A stretch of 64,000 nt of DNA from Rubrivivax sp. (GCA_004210455.1 SEFA01000010.1:18849-82848); one strand, 5' to 3'; shown: positions 8,368 to 17,718, numbered from the stretch's first letter. Notes: generated from the letters alone by a model not told the origin. Numbers and translations are program-made.

Positions 8368-8772
8368 TCAGTTCCGATCCGGCCTGACCGGCAGTCCGCC
8401 GGAGGAGCCATCGGCCTCGGTCACGCGCCCGCTCGCTCGACGGCTGGCGCGACTGCCCGCGGCGGGTCGGGCGGATTCCGCCGGCGCGGTGGCTGGCGGT
8501 GGCGTGGTGTCGGCCGGCTCGACTTGCGGTGCCTGAACGGGCGCTGGCGCGGCAGCCGGCGGGGGCGCCGACTGGGGCCCCGTCGGGCTGCCCGGTCGCG
8601 ACGACGACGCGGCCGGCTGGTTCATGGAAGCCGCGTCGATCGGCGGTCCCACGGTCCCCGACTGCCGCCGGCTGGCGTTGGTCGAGACCGGCGGTTCGGT
8701 CGTCTGCGCGATGGCGGCGGCAGCCAGCAGGGTCGCGCAGAACGCGCTCAGGAAGATGCTGAATTGCTTCAT
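8368..8772 (-). CDS. Secreted Ala/Pro-rich low-complexity protein
   Basis: Function unknown. The ATG at 8772 has a strong ribosome site (GGAGG 8 nt upstream) and begins a clear signal peptide (MKQFSIFLSAFCATLLAAAA). The mature 110 residues are Pro/Ala/Ser-rich with PPPAAAPAPVQAP-like runs and a basic stretch near the end, so the protein is probably disordered in the periplasm or outside the cell. The much longer frame running on to 11043 is the antisense shadow of the phytochrome gene. It is divergent from the phytochrome gene with a 180-bp shared upstream region. Confidence 0.7.
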   Translation of the reverse strand: MKQFSIFLSAFCATLLAAAAIAQTTEPPVSTNASRRQSGTVGPPIDAASMNQPAASSSRPGSPTGPQSAPPPAAAPAPVQAPQVEPADTTPPPATAPAESARPAAGSRASRRASGRVTEADGSSGGLPVRPDRN

Positions 8773-8952
8773 CGTCTGTCCTCCAGAGGAACAAAGTGCC
8801 ATGCAACGCGCGAAAACCGGCGCCGGACAGCCAGCGCGGCAATCCGTGCTCCCGGCCGGACTTCGGCCCTCGAACCCGCATCTCCGGGTCCCTGCGAGGT
8901 CGGGAGAGAGCTCGCGGCGGGTAAAGTCCGGTGCCCCCATTGCGCACTTCCC

Positions 8953-11115
8953 ATGGAACGTATCGAGCCTTCGTTTCCGACGCTGCAGTCCTGCGCCGAC
9001 GAACCCATCCACATTCCTGGTTCCATCCAACCGCACGGCCTGCTGATCGCCTTGCGCGAGGGGCGCGTCGCGGCCTGGAGCGACAACGTGCCTGCCCTGC
9101 TCGGCCTGCAGCCGACGCTCGGCATGGCTTGGCAGGATCTGATGCTGCCCGGGGCGGTCCATGGCGAGCTGACGCTGCTCGCCGACGAAGCCGCGCTCAC
9201 GCCCGGCATGCCGGCCTTCTGCGAGGTCGAGATCGGCGGCCGACCGCACGACGCCGTCGTCCACGTGCACGACCACCACACCCTGATCGAGATCGAGCCC
9301 CGCACCCAGCCGCTGGCGCCGCTGAGCTCGCAGGCACGGGTCTACGACCGCGTCCGCCGCGCCGGGTCGATGGAGGCCGTGCTGCAGGCGGCCGTCGACG
9401 CCATCCGCGCCTGGACCGGCTTCGACCGGGTCATGGCCTACCGCTTCCGTCACGACGACAGCGGCGAGGTCGAGGCCGAAGCCAAGTCCGACGCCCTCTC
9501 CTCCTACCTCGGCCTGCGCTACCCCGCCAGCGACATTCCGGCGCAGGCGCGACGGCTCTACCTGCTCAACACGCTGCGGCTGATCCCGCACGTCAGCTAC
9601 CGCGCGGTCGCCCTGGTCGGCCATCCGGAGGCGCCGCCGCTGGACCTGACGCATTCGGTGCTGCGCAGCGTCTCGCCCATCCACGTCGAGTACCTGCACA
9701 ACATGGGCGTGGGCGCGTCGATGAGCGTCTCCATCGTCGTCAACGACAAGCTCTGGGGCCTGATCGCCTGCCACCACATGAGCTCGCTCCAGGTGCCCTA
9801 TCCGGTGCGCTCGGACTGCGACGTGCTGGCCCACATCCTGTCGTCGGCGATCGCGACGATCGAGGCCCGCGAGTTCGCCCGGCGCCAGGCCGACACGGCC
9901 TCTCTGGTGGCCGGACTGGCGGCCGACATGGGCATCGCGGACGACGCCATCACCGCCCTGCTCGGCCAGTCGGCGCGGCTGCGCGACGTCCTGCGCGCCG
10001 ACGCGCTGGTGCTGACTCAGCAGAGCAAGGTGGTGCCGGACGGCGATCTGCCGCAGGAACTGGCCGTGGCCATCGCCACCGTGCCCTGGACCGGCGACAT
10101 GCCGGCCCTGCGCTCCTGCAGCGACGACTGGCCCGAGGCGCTGCGCCCGCAGCTCGGCCACTGGGTCGGCGCCATGTGCCTGCCCTTCGACGCCAGCAAC
10201 GGCGGCCGCCTGATCGTGCTGCGCAAGGAGCAGCGCGAGACGGTCCGCTGGGCGGGCCAGCCCGACAAGGTGGTGGCGCGCGGCCCGAACGGCCCGCGAC
10301 TGACGCCGCGCGGCTCCTTCTCGGAGTGGCGCGAGCAGGTCAAGGACTGCGCCGAGCCGTGGACCGAGACGGACCTGCGTTTCGGCAAACAGCTGATGCT
10401 GGAGCTGCAGCGAACGGCCGCGGCGCGGCACGCCGAGGTCGAGGCGGCCCGGCGCAACCTGCTGGCGATGCTCGGCCACGACCTGCGCGATCCGCTGCAG
10501 GCCATCCAGATGGTGGCGGGCGTGCTCAAGCGCGAACCCGATCCCGCGCAGACCGGTCGGCTGGGCGCGCGCCTGGACGCCTCGAGCGGCCGGATGCACC
10601 GGTTGATCACCCAGGTGCTGGACTTCAGCCGGGCCGAGGTCGGCATGAATCTGCACACGGAACAGCGTCCGCTGGATCTGGAGGCGCTGCTGCTGGACCT
10701 GGTCGAGGAAGTCCGGATGGGTCACCCCGGCTTCGAGATCGTCGCCCGTACGGCGGGTCCGGCCGCCGTGACCGGCGATCCGGGGCGGCTGGCGCAGGCG
10801 ATGTCCAACCTCATCTCGAACGCGCGTCACTACGGCGCGCCGGGACGGCCGGTGGTCGTCGCCCTGGCGCCGACCGGCGACGGCGGCCAACGGTTCAGCG
10901 TGGCCAACGAGGCCGAGGAGATTCCGCCCGCAGTGGCCTCGGAGCTGTTCGAGCCGTTCAAGCGCGGCCTCGAACGCGGCGCGCCCAATCGCAGCGGTCT
11001 GGGCCTGGGGCTCTACATCACGCGCCGCATCGTCGAGGAGCACGGCGGCACGCTGGGCTACCGGTATGAGGCGCCGAACGTGGTGTTCGAGTTCACGGTG
11101 GCGGACCCGACCTGA
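8953..11115 (+). CDS. bphP: Bacteriophytochrome sensor histidine kinase
   Basis: A red/far-red light sensor kinase binding biliverdin. Domains in order are PAS (about 15-110), GAF (130-300), PHY (310-490) and HisKA-HATPase (495-720). The chromophore Cys is C14, followed by the signature EPIHIPGSIQPHG. The GAF domain carries the PASDIP motif and YLHNMGV. Kinase motifs are the H box LGHDLRDPLQ (H509), the N box SNLISNARHYG and the G box GLGLGLYITRRIV. The 720-aa length is standard. The start at 8953 places C14 at the usual N-terminal position. No heme oxygenase (bphO) or response regulator is adjacent, so biliverdin supply and the output partner must lie elsewhere. Confidence 0.96.
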   Translation: MERIEPSFPTLQSCADEPIHIPGSIQPHGLLIALREGRVAAWSDNVPALLGLQPTLGMAWQDLMLPGAVHGELTLLADEAALTPGMPAFCEVEIGGRPHDAVVHVHDHHTLIEIEPRTQPLAPLSSQARVYDRVRRAGSMEAVLQAAVDAIRAWTGFDRVMAYRFRHDDSGEVEAEAKSDALSSYLGLRYPASDIPAQARRLYLLNTLRLIPHVSYRAVALVGHPEAPPLDLTHSVLRSVSPIHVEYLHNMGVGASMSVSIVVNDKLWGLIACHHMSSLQVPYPVRSDCDVLAHILSSAIATIEAREFARRQADTASLVAGLAADMGIADDAITALLGQSARLRDVLRADALVLTQQSKVVPDGDLPQELAVAIATVPWTGDMPALRSCSDDWPEALRPQLGHWVGAMCLPFDASNGGRLIVLRKEQRETVRWAGQPDKVVARGPNGPRLTPRGSFSEWREQVKDCAEPWTETDLRFGKQLMLELQRTAAARHAEVEAARRNLLAMLGHDLRDPLQAIQMVAGVLKREPDPAQTGRLGARLDASSGRMHRLITQVLDFSRAEVGMNLHTEQRPLDLEALLLDLVEEVRMGHPGFEIVARTAGPAAVTGDPGRLAQAMSNLISNARHYGAPGRPVVVALAPTGDGGQRFSVANEAEEIPPAVASELFEPFKRGLERGAPNRSGLGLGLYITRRIVEEHGGTLGYRYEAPNVVFEFTVADPT

Positions 11116-11130
11116 ATCGCCGATACGGCT

Positions 11131-11150
11131 GCAGCGCCGGGAGGCGCTGC
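11131..11150 (+). terminator. Stem-loop after bphP
   Basis: A perfect 8-bp stem (gcagcgcc / ggcgctgc) with a GGGA tetraloop begins 15 bp past the bphP stop. No T-tract follows directly, so it may be a 3'-end stabiliser or a weak terminator rather than a classical intrinsic one. Confidence 0.5.
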
Positions 11151-11280
11151 GGACGGAGAGTGCCCGGCACTCGCCTCCTCCCCTTCAATCCCACCGATGG
11201 GGTGATCCTGTCCCTTCAAATCTCGAGAACCGATGTCGGTTTTTTTCCTCGTGTTCATCGGCATCTCCGCGCTTCCTTCG

Positions 11281-11310
11281 TCCTAGGGATGAGTTGATTT
11301 CCTAGGGATG
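11281..11310. promoter_or_regulatory. Paired 11-bp direct repeats upstream of the subtilase gene
   Basis: TCCTAGGGATG occurs twice (11281-11291 and 11300-11310), spaced 19 bp start to start, so the copies lie close to the same face of the helix. Each copy contains the palindrome CCTAGG. They are 84 bp upstream of the protease start, a reasonable operator position. The binding protein is unknown. Confidence 0.35.
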
Positions 11311-11393
11311 CCCGGACCTTTCCAGCCGCCACACCATGCGCCCCGGTTGGATGTGAAGGACGCATCGGACCTTGTCTTACCCAGGAGATCGAG

Positions 11394-13337
11394 ATGACAC
11401 GAGGAATGAACACGCGGCGACTGAGCCGTCTGGCGCTGAGCGTTTCGGCCGCGATGATGGCGCCGCTGCTGATGATCGGCACGACCCTGCCCGCGGCGGC
11501 GCAGAACCGCTCGCTGGTGCTGCGCGAAAGCGCAGATGCCGCGGATGTGATCCACGGCGCGTTGCTGTCCGACGGCAAGACCGTCACCTACACCGCCCGC
11601 CAGATGCCAGCGGACGCGAGCACGCGAGTGGACTTCAAGAAGGACAAGCCGGAACCGCCGCGCGAGCAGGTGCGCGACAAGCTCAATCCCCGACTGCAGC
11701 GCCTGCTGGCCAAGGACCCGGGCGCCACGGCGCTGCTGGTGGTGAACTTCCGCGACAGCCTGACGATGCCCTTGCTGCCCGAGCCGGACACCGATCAGGG
11801 CCGCGATGCCGAGGTGAACCAGGCGGCGATGAAGCGGGCCGACGCCATGCTGGGTGAATTCCGCGCGCGCCGCGATGTGCAGCAGCGCGAGCTGGTCTCG
11901 CTGCTGGGCGATCGCTACGGCGGCAAGGTGCGGGAGCGCTTCTGGCTGGTGAATGCGATGGCCGTGGAGATGCAGCTGGGCATGGCGAAGGAACTGGCCG
12001 CGCTCGACGACGTGCTGTCCATCGAGCTCGACGACACCGGCACGATCCCGCCGCAGAACGCCAACAACAATGACGACGTGCAGGACGGTCGCGCCCGCAT
12101 GGTCAGCGACCCCTACTTCGGGCTGGGTCTCACGGGCGGCTGGATCGGCCTGCTCGACACCGGCGCTCGCTTCAGCCACAACCTGTTCAACAGCCCCTCG
12201 CACATCGACTTCCGCTTCGACTGCGTGAACGGCGGCGCCAACTGCAACAGCGGCAGCGCGTTCAATCCGAACGACGACTGCTGGGACCACGGCACTTCCA
12301 GCGCCGCGATCATCACCGGCAACAGCCGCAGCGGCGATGCCTTCCGCGGGGTCACCGGCATCACGCTGGACAGCTTCAAGGTCTACCCCACCACCTTCGA
12401 CAGCAGCAACCAGTGCAGCGGCAACCTGAGCGTCAGCGCCTCGGTGCGCGGCTTCCAGCGCGCGGTCGCGGTGCTCGACCGCGTGATCGTGGCCGAGATG
12501 CAGGCCGGCGGCAGCCACACGGGTACGATCTCCGTGGCGGCGGACAACGCCTTCGATGCCGGCGCCGTGATCATCGCGGCCAACGGCAACAACGGCTCGG
12601 CGGCCAGCACGGTGAACGAGCCGGCCATCGCGCACAAGGTGATCGGCGTCGGCAACTTCGACGTGCAGACCGGCAACCAGGTGGACAGCCAGAGCCGCGG
12701 CCCGGCGCCGGACAACCGCATCAAGCCCGACATCCAGGCGCCCACCAACACCGAGACGGCGGGCAACGGCTGCGGCTGGCGGCAGAACTGCACCAGCGGC
12801 GGCTCCGATACCGCCTTCCGCGTGTTCGGCGGCACGAGCGGCGCCACGCCTTACGCCGCGGGCGCCGCCGCGCTGCTGCGCAACTGGCTGCGAGGCACCA
12901 GCTTCAGCATCGACCCCGGACAGGTGTATGCGCAGCTGATCCTCTCCGGCCAGCAGCCCTACCCGTTCAACAACACCAGCGGTGCGGGCAAGATCAACCT
13001 GCCCACCAACGGCTGGGCCTGGTGGGGCAAGGTCACCATCACCAACGGCGGCACGATCGACATCCCGATCGAGGTCTCCGGCGGTTCGCCCAACAACTTC
13101 GACGCCGCGCTGTGGTGGCCGGAGACCGCCACGCAGGCGCACAACGATGTGGACCTGAGCCTGATCGATCCGTCCGGCGTGGTACGGGCGTCCAGCCTCT
13201 CGATCCCGAGCGTCTTCGAGCGCGTGCGCGCGGCGGGTGCCGTCAAGTCCGGACCGTGGAAGCTGCGGGTGCGCGGGTACAACGTGCCGACGGGCGGGCA
13301 GACCGTTTATTGGGCCGCGCATGTGCGCCTGAATTGA
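11394..13337 (+). CDS. Secreted subtilisin-family (S8) serine protease
   Basis: An extracellular or periplasmic serine endopeptidase. The ATG at 11394 has AGGAG 6 nt upstream. A Sec signal peptide ends near ALPAAAQ (about residue 38). It is followed by an inhibitor-like propeptide region with strands such as ATALLVVNFRD, then the catalytic domain. The triad is D255 (LLDTGA), H299 (CWDHGTS) and S482 (GGTSGATP), with the oxyanion Asn in AANGNNG. After the catalytic domain, about 110 residues form a beta-rich C-terminal region like those that stabilise secreted subtilases. Several Cys residues in the catalytic domain could form disulfides. The gene is monocistronic and convergent with the next. 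Confidence 0.96.
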   Translation: MTRGMNTRRLSRLALSVSAAMMAPLLMIGTTLPAAAQNRSLVLRESADAADVIHGALLSDGKTVTYTARQMPADASTRVDFKKDKPEPPREQVRDKLNPRLQRLLAKDPGATALLVVNFRDSLTMPLLPEPDTDQGRDAEVNQAAMKRADAMLGEFRARRDVQQRELVSLLGDRYGGKVRERFWLVNAMAVEMQLGMAKELAALDDVLSIELDDTGTIPPQNANNNDDVQDGRARMVSDPYFGLGLTGGWIGLLDTGARFSHNLFNSPSHIDFRFDCVNGGANCNSGSAFNPNDDCWDHGTSSAAIITGNSRSGDAFRGVTGITLDSFKVYPTTFDSSNQCSGNLSVSASVRGFQRAVAVLDRVIVAEMQAGGSHTGTISVAADNAFDAGAVIIAANGNNGSAASTVNEPAIAHKVIGVGNFDVQTGNQVDSQSRGPAPDNRIKPDIQAPTNTETAGNGCGWRQNCTSGGSDTAFRVFGGTSGATPYAAGAAALLRNWLRGTSFSIDPGQVYAQLILSGQQPYPFNNTSGAGKINLPTNGWAWWGKVTITNGGTIDIPIEVSGGSPNNFDAALWWPETATQAHNDVDLSLIDPSGVVRASSLSIPSVFERVRAAGAVKSGPWKLRVRGYNVPTGGQTVYWAAHVRLN

Positions 13338-13446
13338 GCGATCCACTCATCCTTGCCCTGATTCAGTCCCCCGTTGACGTCGATGCAGAGGTCGACGATC
13401 AGAGTGGTGCATGAGAACGGATCACGACGATGCGCCGTGATCCGGT

Positions 13447-13992
13447 TCAGCGCCCGACGCCATCCTTCGGTAGAACGCACACGCCCGTCGCGCACACAAA
13501 GTTCCCATCGCCCGGCATCTCCTGGCAGAACAGAACCAGGTACTCGTCCCCCAGGTCCCACACGACGCGTCGGTCGATCTCCGCCTCGTGATAACCGCCT
13601 TCGTAGGACGGAGTCCAGGTACCCGAGCCGTCTTCGAGCGCTTCATCCTCGCGCTCGTCGTCATCGAAGTCCTGCGAGATCGGCATGTCGGGCGGCCAGG
13701 CGTCCGCCTCCGACGGGCGGTCACTTAGCCAGGCGGACATCTCTTCCGTGACGGCTTTGAACACAGCCAGATTGGCGATTTCCCTTTCGATCTGGTCCTC
13801 TGCCGTCAGGTCAGCATCCTGCTCGAAGTCGCCGCTCTCGTCGTGGAGCACCGCGATCTTGCGGCGCGGGCCGTTGCGGAAGAAGTTGTGATCGCTCTCG
13901 TGGATGCCGTAGAGCAGGACATCTCCGATCCGGTCGGGGTATGGCGCGGCAACGAGTTGTCGGACCATGTCAAGAGGGGTGGGCTGGGTCAT
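13447..13992 (-). CDS. Unknown acidic cytoplasmic protein
   Basis: Not recognised. The 181-aa product is acidic, with a run of Asp/Glu in the middle (FDDDEREDEALED). It has N-terminal strands around DRIGDVLLYGIHESDHN and C-terminal strands (EYLVLFCQE) ending in a Cys pair. There is no signal peptide or membrane segment. Such plans are common among immunity-like or SMI1-like proteins, but no toxin gene is adjacent and I cannot assign a family. Confidence 0.68.
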   Translation of the reverse strand: MTQPTPLDMVRQLVAAPYPDRIGDVLLYGIHESDHNFFRNGPRRKIAVLHDESGDFEQDADLTAEDQIEREIANLAVFKAVTEEMSAWLSDRPSEADAWPPDMPISQDFDDDEREDEALEDGSGTWTPSYEGGYHEAEIDRRVVWDLGDEYLVLFCQEMPGDGNFVCATGVCVLPKDGVGR

Positions 13993-14103
13993 GCCCGCAT
14001 TGGAGCCGATCCCCCCAGCCTGGCGAGTGGCTTACGTCATCTCGTCGGAATCGTGCGGCTATTCTTCAACGAGCAATCCCGCCGATCGCCTACCTGGAAC
14101 TTC

Positions 14104-15108
14104 ATGCACCGAGACCCGAACAACCCCGCCGGCACCGTCCACAGCCTGACCATCGACAGCGAGGTCCTCTCCACCAACCTGGTCGGTGCGCCCACCCGCC
14201 GCCGCGTGGACGTCTATGTCCCCCACGGCCACGATGGCCGCGGACTGCCGCTGCTCGTGGACATCGTCGGCTTCACCGCTGGCGGCCCGGTGCACACCAA
14301 CTGGAAGAACTTCGGCGAGAACCTGCCCGAGCGGTTGGACCGCCTGATCGCTTCCGGCGAGATGCCGCCGGTGGTCGTCGCCTTCCCCGACTGCTTCACC
14401 CAGCTCGGCGGCAACCAGTACGTCAACTCGGTCGCCATGGGCCGCTGGGACGACTTCCTCCGCGAAGAAGTGGTGCCCTTCGTCGAACAACGCTTCGACT
14501 GCGGCGGCGACGGCCGGCGCGGCCTGTTCGGCAAGTCCAGCGGCGGCTACGGCGCGATGGTCCACGCCCTGTTCCATCCCGATTTCTGGTCCGCCGCGGC
14601 CGTGCACTCCGGCGACATGGGCTTCGAGCTGCTCTATCGCCACGAGTTCGTCCCGGTGCTGCGCGCGCTCGCCAAGGATCCGGACATCGGCCAGTGGATA
14701 GCCGCCTTCTGGTCCGCGAGGAAGCCCAAGGACAGCGATGTCCACATCCTCATGATGTTCGCGCAGGCCGCGAGTTTCGACCCCGATCCCTCGGCGCCCT
14801 ACGGCGTGCGGCTGCCGGTGACGCTCGACACCTGCGAGCTGATCCCGGAGCGCTGGGCCAACTGGCTGGCCTGGGATCCGCTGACGCTGGTCGAGACGCA
14901 CGGCCCCGGGCTGTCGAAGCTCAAGGCGCTCTACATCGACTGTGGAGACGTCGATCAGTACAACCTGGTTTACGGCGCCCGCCGCATGCACCGGCGGCTG
15001 GACGCGATGGGCGTGGCCCACCGCTACGAGGAGTTCGACGACAACCACACCGCCGTCGACTACCGGATGGACATCAGCCTGCCGATCCTGGCGAAGGCGC
15101 TTTCCTGA
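14104..15108 (+). CDS. Alpha/beta hydrolase, enterochelin-esterase/esterase-D-like
   Basis: A serine hydrolase of the putative-esterase family (enterochelin esterase, S-formylglutathione hydrolase and mycolyltransferase relatives). The nucleophile elbow is GKSSGG with S145. The C-terminal His lies in DDNHTAVDYR, and an Asp in ALYIDCGDVDQYN probably completes the triad. The product is 334 aa without a signal peptide. The ATG at 14104 is chosen because the frame upstream of it is antisense to the neighbouring gene. The substrate is unknown; an acyl ester or siderophore ester is plausible. It is transcribed alone and divergently from the acidic protein gene. Confidence 0.9.
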   Translation: MHRDPNNPAGTVHSLTIDSEVLSTNLVGAPTRRRVDVYVPHGHDGRGLPLLVDIVGFTAGGPVHTNWKNFGENLPERLDRLIASGEMPPVVVAFPDCFTQLGGNQYVNSVAMGRWDDFLREEVVPFVEQRFDCGGDGRRGLFGKSSGGYGAMVHALFHPDFWSAAAVHSGDMGFELLYRHEFVPVLRALAKDPDIGQWIAAFWSARKPKDSDVHILMMFAQAASFDPDPSAPYGVRLPVTLDTCELIPERWANWLAWDPLTLVETHGPGLSKLKALYIDCGDVDQYNLVYGARRMHRRLDAMGVAHRYEEFDDNHTAVDYRMDISLPILAKALS

Positions 15109-15288
15109 GCGGCCTTGACATCACTCCCGGACCCTTCGACCGACCTGCCACCCGACGTCGACCTGTGGCTTGAACACTGGACCTTGACGCCCGACGGGGA
15201 CCTGAGGACCACGCGATCGAGACGCCGCCATCAACGCCAATGCGCGTCGCCTGCGCCACCTCGGGAGTGCCTCACAGCAAGGCAAGCC

Positions 15289-16728
15289 TCACGGCGCCTG
15301 ACTCGCGAGCAACTGCCGATACGCCGTCTCCTGCAACGCCGTCGTCTGCGCCGCAGTCAGGTTCATCGCCTGCGCCGCCACGCTGCTGGCGCCCAGGCTG
15401 CGCGGATCGCGGCCCGTCAGCCGGCCGAAGGCCATCAACGCTTCCAGGTAGCTGCCCGCCGCGCTCGCGTGGTGGTTGTCGCCGAGCCAGAGATTGAGCT
15501 TGCCGCCGTCGATGCCGTCGTATGGATTGCGGTCCGCGACGCCCTGCCCGATCGCCCGCACGAAGGCGTCGCCGACCGGGATCATGCCGGCCGTCCCGCG
15601 GTTTTGCGTGGCTGCGGCCTTGTAGCCGTTGCTCAGCACGGCTGCGGCCTGTTCCAGCGTCTGTCCGTACCAGTGCCCCCCGGGCTGGTAGATCTGGTCC
15701 GGTCGCGGCCAGGTGGCCAGCAGCCACACGTTGGTCTTCAAATCGGCGTTCGCATTGGCATTCACGTCGACGCCATGGAAGAACTTCTCCAGCAGGCCAG
15801 AGTAGGTGATGAGGTTGGCCGGATTGCCCGGCGCATCGGGATCAAGGTTGCTCTGGTCCTGCATCACCACCGCATCCCAGCGCTGGTTGTCGAGCACCGC
15901 CCGCTTGCTCGTGTAGTGGAACTTGAGCGTTTGCGAGCTGACGGCCTCGATGGCCACCTGGTAATTCAAACCGGCCTCCGCCGTCAGCTGCTTGAAGATC
16001 CCCGGCATGCCGCCGTAGCCGGTGCCGTTCAGGTCGGTGACGTAGGCCGAGTTGTAGTGCAGCACCGGATTGGCATTGCCGTGCGTGAAGCTGTTGCCGA
16101 TGAAGACGACCTGCAGCGCACCGGTGGCCGTGCTCTCACGTCTGAACGACGACGTCAGGTTGTTGAAGCCCGCCATCGCCAGGTTGGGTGCGTCGCCCGA
16201 CAGCACGAGCATCCGCCCCGACGCGGCCCCGTTCTCGTAGAGCGAGAGCTTCACGCCGGCCGGGACCTTGACCGAGGACACGCGGTCGAGGACGAGCTGG
16301 ATGTCGCCGCTGGTCGCGGTGGTGCATTCGCTCTCGCCGCGGTAGTCGTAGTCCTCGTAGAAGCACACCGGCGCGGCCATCGGCGGCGGCGTCGTGGATG
16401 CAACCTTGAACGACGAGGTCAGGTTGTTGAAGCCGCGCTCGTTGAGGTTGGGCGCGTCGGCGGTGAGCTCCAGCGTGCTGCCGCTGAAGCCCGGACGCTG
16501 GTAAAGCGTGACCCGCGTGCCGGCGGGCACGCGCACCGATGAGATGCGGTCCGTGACGGCCGCCCCGACCTCGCCGCTCGCGGCCGAGGTGCATTGGCTC
16601 GCGCCCTGGTAGTTGTAGTGCTCGAAGAAGCAGACGTCCGCGGCGGACGCGGCGAGTGGCAGCCACAGCAAAGTGGCTGCGGCCACCGCCCCGAACGGGG
16701 TCTTCACGGCGACGCGACAGGTAGGCAT
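15289..16728 (-). CDS. Secreted tandem beta-gamma-crystallin-like domains fused to an SGNH/GDSL-type hydrolase
   Basis: An exported 479-aa protein with a signal peptide ending near ASAAD. Two similar domains (about residues 31-110 and 120-195) each start VCF[FY]E.Y.Y.G.S.CT and end NLTSSF[KR]. This is the pattern of the I36/beta-gamma-crystallin group, which often binds Ca2+ and is very stable. The remaining 280 residues look like an SGNH hydrolase: block I is FIGNSFTHGN and the late catalytic pair is in LGDNHHASAAG. It may act on acylated polysaccharide or lipid outside the cell, with the crystallin pair as a binding or stabilising module. That division of labour is inference. Confidence 0.88.
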   Translation of the reverse strand: MPTCRVAVKTPFGAVAAATLLWLPLAASAADVCFFEHYNYQGASQCTSAASGEVGAAVTDRISSVRVPAGTRVTLYQRPGFSGSTLELTADAPNLNERGFNNLTSSFKVASTTPPPMAAPVCFYEDYDYRGESECTTATSGDIQLVLDRVSSVKVPAGVKLSLYENGAASGRMLVLSGDAPNLAMAGFNNLTSSFRRESTATGALQVVFIGNSFTHGNANPVLHYNSAYVTDLNGTGYGGMPGIFKQLTAEAGLNYQVAIEAVSSQTLKFHYTSKRAVLDNQRWDAVVMQDQSNLDPDAPGNPANLITYSGLLEKFFHGVDVNANANADLKTNVWLLATWPRPDQIYQPGGHWYGQTLEQAAAVLSNGYKAAATQNRGTAGMIPVGDAFVRAIGQGVADRNPYDGIDGGKLNLWLGDNHHASAAGSYLEALMAFGRLTGRDPRSLGASSVAAQAMNLTAAQTTALQETAYRQLLASQAP

Positions 16729-16811
16729 GGAAATCCTCGTACAGGCTTCGGGATGAGAGCGGCGAGTCTAGGGACGCGACGCTTTCAAAGCCAATACGAC
16801 GACACGTCGAC

Positions 16812-16832
16812 GCCATACGAAAAATGTATGGC
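16812..16832. other. 7-bp inverted repeat in the intergenic region
   Basis: GCCATAC and GTATGGC flank an A-rich 7-nt loop (gaaaaat). It lies 84 bp upstream of the crystallin/SGNH start and about 85 bp past the MscS stop. It may be a terminator for mscS or an operator. Confidence 0.35.
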
Positions 16833-16917
16833 GCAACGCGCGGACCCGACGGCGAGCGGTTCCCCCAACGGCATGCCCCGCCGCGTTCACCGGTTTGGTG
16901 ACAAGCCTTGCATCCCG

Positions 16918-17571
16918 CTACACCATCCGTCCGATGGAAGGCGACACCGGCGGCGCGCGATCCGTCGGAACGTGAAGCACGGGCGACAGCGCCGCTTCGG
17001 CCGCGGCGCCGTTCCACCGCCTCAGCGCGCGCTGGAAGAACAGGCTGTTCGGCAACTGCAGCGTCGTGCCGCTCTGCGCGTCGCCGCTCTCCAGCAGCGT
17101 GGTGTAGACCAGGTTGATGTCCAGCACCCTGCCCTTCACGCCGGGTCGATCGCCTGCTTCCAGCAGCTCCACGACATCCCCGATCCGGAACGCCTGCGTG
17201 ATGTAGATCAGCAGCGTGCAGAAGAGGTTGGACAGCACGCTCCAGGCCGCGAAGAACGCAACGGCGCCGACCGCCGCGAAACCGGTGAAGGCCGTCCACA
17301 GCACCGAGCCCGAGACGCCCAGGCGTTCCAGCGACCACAGCACCGCGCCGCCGTAGACCAGTACGCCGATGCTGCGCAGGAACAGCGAGGCGACCTTCAC
17401 CGGGAAGCCGTAGCGGGTGGTCAGGCGCCGTGAGATGAGCGCCGCCACGCGCATCACCAGCCACGCGCCGAAGCCGATGACGGCGACCTCGAGCACCGGG
17501 ACGAAGATGTCCAGCCATTCGGCCAGCCAGAGCGGAAGACGGTCGTGCAGGGATTGGTAAAGCTTGTTCAT
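16918..17571 (-). CDS. Small mechanosensitive channel, MscS family
   Basis: A minimal MscS-type channel (217 aa) that would release solutes on hypo-osmotic shock. Three hydrophobic segments are seen, ending with a Gly/Ala-rich pore helix (FTGFAAVGAVAFFAAWSVLSN). The beta domain begins around FRIGDVVEL and includes the conserved LQLPNSLFF. It is shorter than E. coli MscS (286 aa), because most of the C-terminal cytoplasmic cage is missing. ATG 17571 lacks a good ribosome site, but no better start is available. It is divergent from the small secreted protein gene. Confidence 0.88.
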   Translation of the reverse strand: MNKLYQSLHDRLPLWLAEWLDIFVPVLEVAVIGFGAWLVMRVAALISRRLTTRYGFPVKVASLFLRSIGVLVYGGAVLWSLERLGVSGSVLWTAFTGFAAVGAVAFFAAWSVLSNLFCTLLIYITQAFRIGDVVELLEAGDRPGVKGRVLDINLVYTTLLESGDAQSGTTLQLPNSLFFQRALRRWNGAAAEAALSPVLHVPTDRAPPVSPSIGRMV

Positions 17572-17718
17572 GGCGCGGGAGGTTAACGCGTCGGGACCCC
17601 TGCCCGCCCCCTGGCAACGCCTGCAAGTTCTCAAGGATCGCTTCTTGCCAGAAGAGGTGGCTCGCAGTCCGGCGACCCCGTCGCCGGACACCATTCTCAG
17701 TCTGACAAGGAGATATCC

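Noticed and set aside
8773-11043. Upstream extension of the secreted Ala/Pro-rich protein (891-aa frame)
   Set aside because: It is antisense to the phytochrome kinase. The strong ribosome site and signal peptide at 8772 mark the real start.
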